DNA of 6,561 nucleotides, taken from NCBI GenBank assembly GCA_021792615.1, contig JAJYUJ010000065.1, forward strand, positions 1 through 6,561, given 5' to 3'. The position numbers were made by a program, and so were the translations under genes. Below, one piece after another: positions 5,125-6,561 of the stretch; positions within the stretch are counted from its first letter, which is position 1, and every line of letters begins with the position of its first letter. The DNA is from a bacterium. GTDB taxonomy: Bacteria; JAMCPX01. Under the pieces are notes generated by a model. It saw nothing but the letters and a program-made list of their open reading frames with translations. It searched no databases and was not told where the DNA came from.

Positions 5125-5877
5125 ATGAAAATAAGCAGATGCCGCGTATCGGGCAATGAATATTATTGTGTCATAAACGGAGAAGACGTCCGGTTACTTT
5201 CCGCACCGCCCTTTGAACAGATTGTATATAACGGCAGGACCATTAAAAAAAATGATGTAGCGTTTTTGCCGCCGGTGTCGCCGTCGAAGATAGTCGCCAT
5301 CGGATTGAATTACCGAGACCACGCTAAGGAATTCGGCAAGCCCATGCCTGAAGAGCCGCTTATTTTTATAAAGCCGCCCTCGGCCGTGATAGGTGACGGG
5401 GATGACATCGTGTATCCCGCAATGTCTGAGCGTGTTGATTATGAGGGAGAACTCGCCGTCGTCATCGGCAGGCTTGCAAAGCAGGTAAGTGTGGAACAGG
5501 CGAAGGACCACATATTCGGATTTACCATTATGAATGATGTAACGGCCCGAGACCTGCAGGCAAAAGACGTTCAGTATACGCGGGCCAAGGGCTTTGACAC
5601 GTTTGCACCGGTTGGACCATGGATAGAAACGGAGCTTGCCCCGGAGAACCTCTCCGTAAAGACGTCCGTGAACGGCATTCTGAAACAGGATGGCACGACG
5701 GCGGATATGAAATTCTCCGTGTATCAGATTGTCAGTTTCGTATCACAGGTCATGACCCTTTTACCCGGTGATGTAATTTCGACGGGCACACCGCCCGGTA
5801 TCGGTCCTATGCACAAGGGTGATTCCGTCGAGGTGGCGATACAGGGTATCGGTATCCTGCACAACAGGCTGGTGTAA
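5125..5877 (+). CDS. Fumarylacetoacetate hydrolase (FAH) family protein
   Basis: The product has 250 residues. The FAH superfamily includes metal-dependent hydrolases, decarboxylases and isomerases acting on beta-dicarbonyl or 2-oxoacid compounds: acylpyruvate hydrolase, oxaloacetate decarboxylase/tautomerase (FAHD1-like) and 2-hydroxyhepta-2,4-diene-1,7-dioate isomerase. The core is intact: GLNYRDHAKEF (60-70, His66), FIKPPSAVIG (81-90, Lys83), metal ligands Glu107 and Glu109 in VDYEGELAVVIG and Asp138 in MNDVTARDLQ, Lys155 in RAKGFDTFAPVGPW, and the closing GDVISTGTPPGIG (215-227). The length and short N-terminal domain resemble the single-domain bacterial group rather than the 420-residue tyrosine-pathway enzyme. 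I chose ATG 5125, with GGAG at 5113-5116; an in-frame TTG at 5065 overlaps the previous stop and lacks a ribosome site. It lies 56 bases after the RAM gene and is probably co-transcribed. The substrate is not readable from sequence. Confidence 0.93.
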   Translation: MKISRCRVSGNEYYCVINGEDVRLLSAPPFEQIVYNGRTIKKNDVAFLPPVSPSKIVAIGLNYRDHAKEFGKPMPEEPLIFIKPPSAVIGDGDDIVYPAMSERVDYEGELAVVIGRLAKQVSVEQAKDHIFGFTIMNDVTARDLQAKDVQYTRAKGFDTFAPVGPWIETELAPENLSVKTSVNGILKQDGTTADMKFSVYQIVSFVSQVMTLLPGDVISTGTPPGIGPMHKGDSVEVAIQGIGILHNRLV

Positions 5878-5923
5878 GTTCAGTCTTCACGTTCTCAAAC
5901 CGCTTATCGTATTAAGAAATTAT

Positions 5924-5952
5924 TTGACATTTAATTTTAATATGTTAACAAT
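5924..5952 (+). promoter_or_regulatory. Candidate promoter of the tRNA-tuf operon
   Basis: A perfect -35 box TTGACA (5924-5929) is followed after 17 bp by AACAAT (5947-5952), which keeps four of six -10 bases including the important second A and final T. The spacer is very AT-rich. A start near 5959 would be about ten bases before the first tRNA, as expected for a tRNA operon whose 5' leader is removed by RNase P. No GC-rich discriminator is obvious. Confidence 0.5.
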
Positions 5953-5968
5953 AAATGTTTACGCAATT

Positions 5969-6041
5969 GCTAGCGTAGCTCAATTGGTAGAGCAGCTGAT
6001 TTGTAATCAGCAGGTTAAGGGTTCGAGTCCCCTCGCTAGCT
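5969..6041 (+). tRNA. tRNA-Thr (anticodon TGT)
   Basis: The 73-base cloverleaf has acceptor stem GCTAGCG/CGCTAGC, D stem GCTC/GAGC, anticodon stem GCTGA/TCAGC with loop TTTGTAA giving TGT at 6002-6004 (reads ACA and, with wobble, other ACN codons), and T loop TTCGAGT. The T stem has one A-C mismatch (6018 with 6032). The discriminator is T6041 and CCA is not encoded. First gene of the tRNA-tuf block. Confidence 0.97.
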
Positions 6042-6089
6042 TTGAATTGCTTTCGTGTTTTTGACATGACGTATGGTACCAGGACATGG

Positions 6090-6174
6090 GGTGAGGTGCC
6101 CGAGTGGCTAAAGGGAGCAGTCTGTAAAACTGCCGGCCATAGCGCCTACGAAGGTTCGAATCCTTCCCTCACCA
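6090..6174 (+). tRNA. tRNA-Tyr (anticodon GTA)
   Basis: This 85-base type II tRNA has acceptor GGTGAGG/CCTCACC, anticodon stem GCAGT/ACTGC with loop CTGTAAA giving GTA at 6124-6126, a long variable arm at 6134-6149, T stem GAAGG/CCTTC with loop TTCGAAT, and discriminator A6174. CCA is not encoded (TTG follows). It lies 48 bases after tRNA-Thr(TGT); a TTGACAT heptamer at 6061-6067 is in this spacer. Confidence 0.97.
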
Positions 6175-6210
6175 TTGATTTTAGTTGATTTTTTAGTGAT
6201 TTTGGTTGAC
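6175..6210 (+). repeat. Degenerate T-rich tandem repeat in the Tyr-Gly spacer
   Basis: Three imperfect units follow one another: TTGATTTTAG (6175-6184), TTGATTTTTTAG (6185-6196) and TGATTTTGG (6197-6205), then TTGAC starts a fourth. This probably arose by slippage in the AT-rich spacer between tRNA-Tyr and tRNA-Gly. There is no stem to make it a terminator. Confidence 0.5.
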
Positions 6211-6224
6211 ATTTATATGATTAA

Positions 6225-6297
<73 letters not shown>

Positions 6298-6302
6298 TGT
6301 GT

Positions 6303-6375
<73 letters not shown>

Positions 6376-6389
6376 AAAAGAAGTTTTAA

Positions 6390-6415
6390 CTGTTTGAACA
6401 GGGCATCTGTTTGAA
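6390..6415 (+). repeat. 9-bp direct repeat in the leader of tuf
   Basis: CTGTTTGAA occurs at 6390-6398 and again at 6407-6415, a spacing of 17 bases start to start. The first copy is also part of the small palindrome TGTTTGAACA (6391-6400). The repeat lies between tRNA-Thr(GGT) and the tuf Shine-Dalgarno. Chance is possible; a role in mRNA processing or regulation of tuf is unproven. Confidence 0.35.
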
Positions 6416-6451
6416 TCGGTTTAGTTATATTTTAAGGAGGTAGACAAAAAA

Positions 6452-6561
6452 ATGGGAAAAGCAAAATTTGAAAGGACGAAACCGCATCTGAACGTCGGGA
6501 CCATCGGTCATATCGACCATGGGAAGACGACATTGACCGCGGCAATAACGAAGGTATTATC
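6452..6561 (+). CDS. tuf: Elongation factor Tu, 5' end only (runs off the window)
   Basis: The first 36 codons are present. EF-Tu is the cytosolic GTPase that delivers aminoacyl-tRNA to the ribosome. [19 protein letters not shown] is the classic bacterial EF-Tu start, followed by the P-loop G19-H-I-D-H-G-K-T26 and [10 protein letters not shown]. Ile21 stands where E. coli has Val20 of the hydrophobic gate; Ile is also known from sulfate-reducing bacteria. A Shine-Dalgarno, AAGGAGG (6434-6440), lies 11 bases upstream of ATG 6452. The gene follows four tRNAs with no terminator between, so it is probably read from the tRNA operon promoter. A second tuf copy elsewhere in the genome is common but cannot be judged here. 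The rest of the protein lies beyond the window. Confidence 0.98.
   Translation, partial: MGKAKFERTKPHLNVGTIGHIDHGKTTLTAAITKVL

Noticed and set aside
5819-6064. 81-residue + strand ORF running from the FAH gene into tRNA-Thr
   Set aside because: Its end, VAQLVEQLICNQQVKGSS, is the familiar artefact of translating a tRNA gene; the front overlaps the FAH gene in another frame.

Overview
The window ends in a tRNA-Thr(TGT), tRNA-Tyr(GTA), tRNA-Gly(TCC), tRNA-Thr(GGT), tuf block. This is the same tRNA and tuf order as the tufB operon of Escherichia coli and many other Gram-negative bacteria. None of the tRNAs encodes its CCA end. The EF-Tu P-loop reads GHIDHGKT, with Ile where E. coli has Val, as I recall from sulfate-reducing Deltaproteobacteria. 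A REP-type Y1 transposase remnant, an exported multi-domain beta-propeller protein and anaerobe-like metabolic genes fit a deltaproteobacterial or Nitrospirota-like, probably environmental, bacterium. The lineage is an inference; the window holds no rRNA or complete marker gene.

Positions 1-1260 look like accessory DNA: an AT-rich orphan membrane-protein ORF whose start lies in a nested palindrome, then a REP-associated (HUH/Y1) transposase remnant cut off just before its catalytic motif, then a small lipoprotein with tandem W-x-x-[AE]-G-F repeats. Positions 1335-3548 form a self-contained unit: a near-consensus sigma70 promoter (TTGATA, 17 bp, TATAAT), a strong Shine-Dalgarno, a 700-residue exported protein (three PKD/Ig-like domains, one FN3 domain, a seven-blade NHL/Vgb-like propeller) and an 11-bp perfect inverted repeat just after the stop.

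Positions 3590-5877 carry three same-strand metabolic genes, probably one operon: a D-isomer-specific 2-hydroxyacid dehydrogenase, a stand-alone Lrp/AsnC RAM (ligand-binding) domain protein without a DNA-binding domain, and a fumarylacetoacetate-hydrolase family enzyme. The dehydrogenase is preceded by an 11-codon leader ORF that has the better ribosome binding site. A 2-oxoacid or hydroxyacid pathway with a small amino-acid-sensing regulator is a reasonable reading, but the substrate cannot be told from sequence.

Positions 5924-6561 are the translation block: a likely promoter, four tRNAs and the first 36 codons of tuf, which runs off the window edge. All genes are on the + strand. No stretch above 300 bases lacks a gene; the longest spacer, 3490-3713, holds the inverted repeat, a candidate promoter, a leader hairpin and the leader ORF. 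I see no CRISPR array, origin or complete mobile element. I found no convincing wholly new system. The points most worth a second look are the leader ORF of the dehydrogenase, the off-by-one lipobox of the propeller protein, the small repeat lipoprotein and the odd T-loop of tRNA-Thr(GGT).
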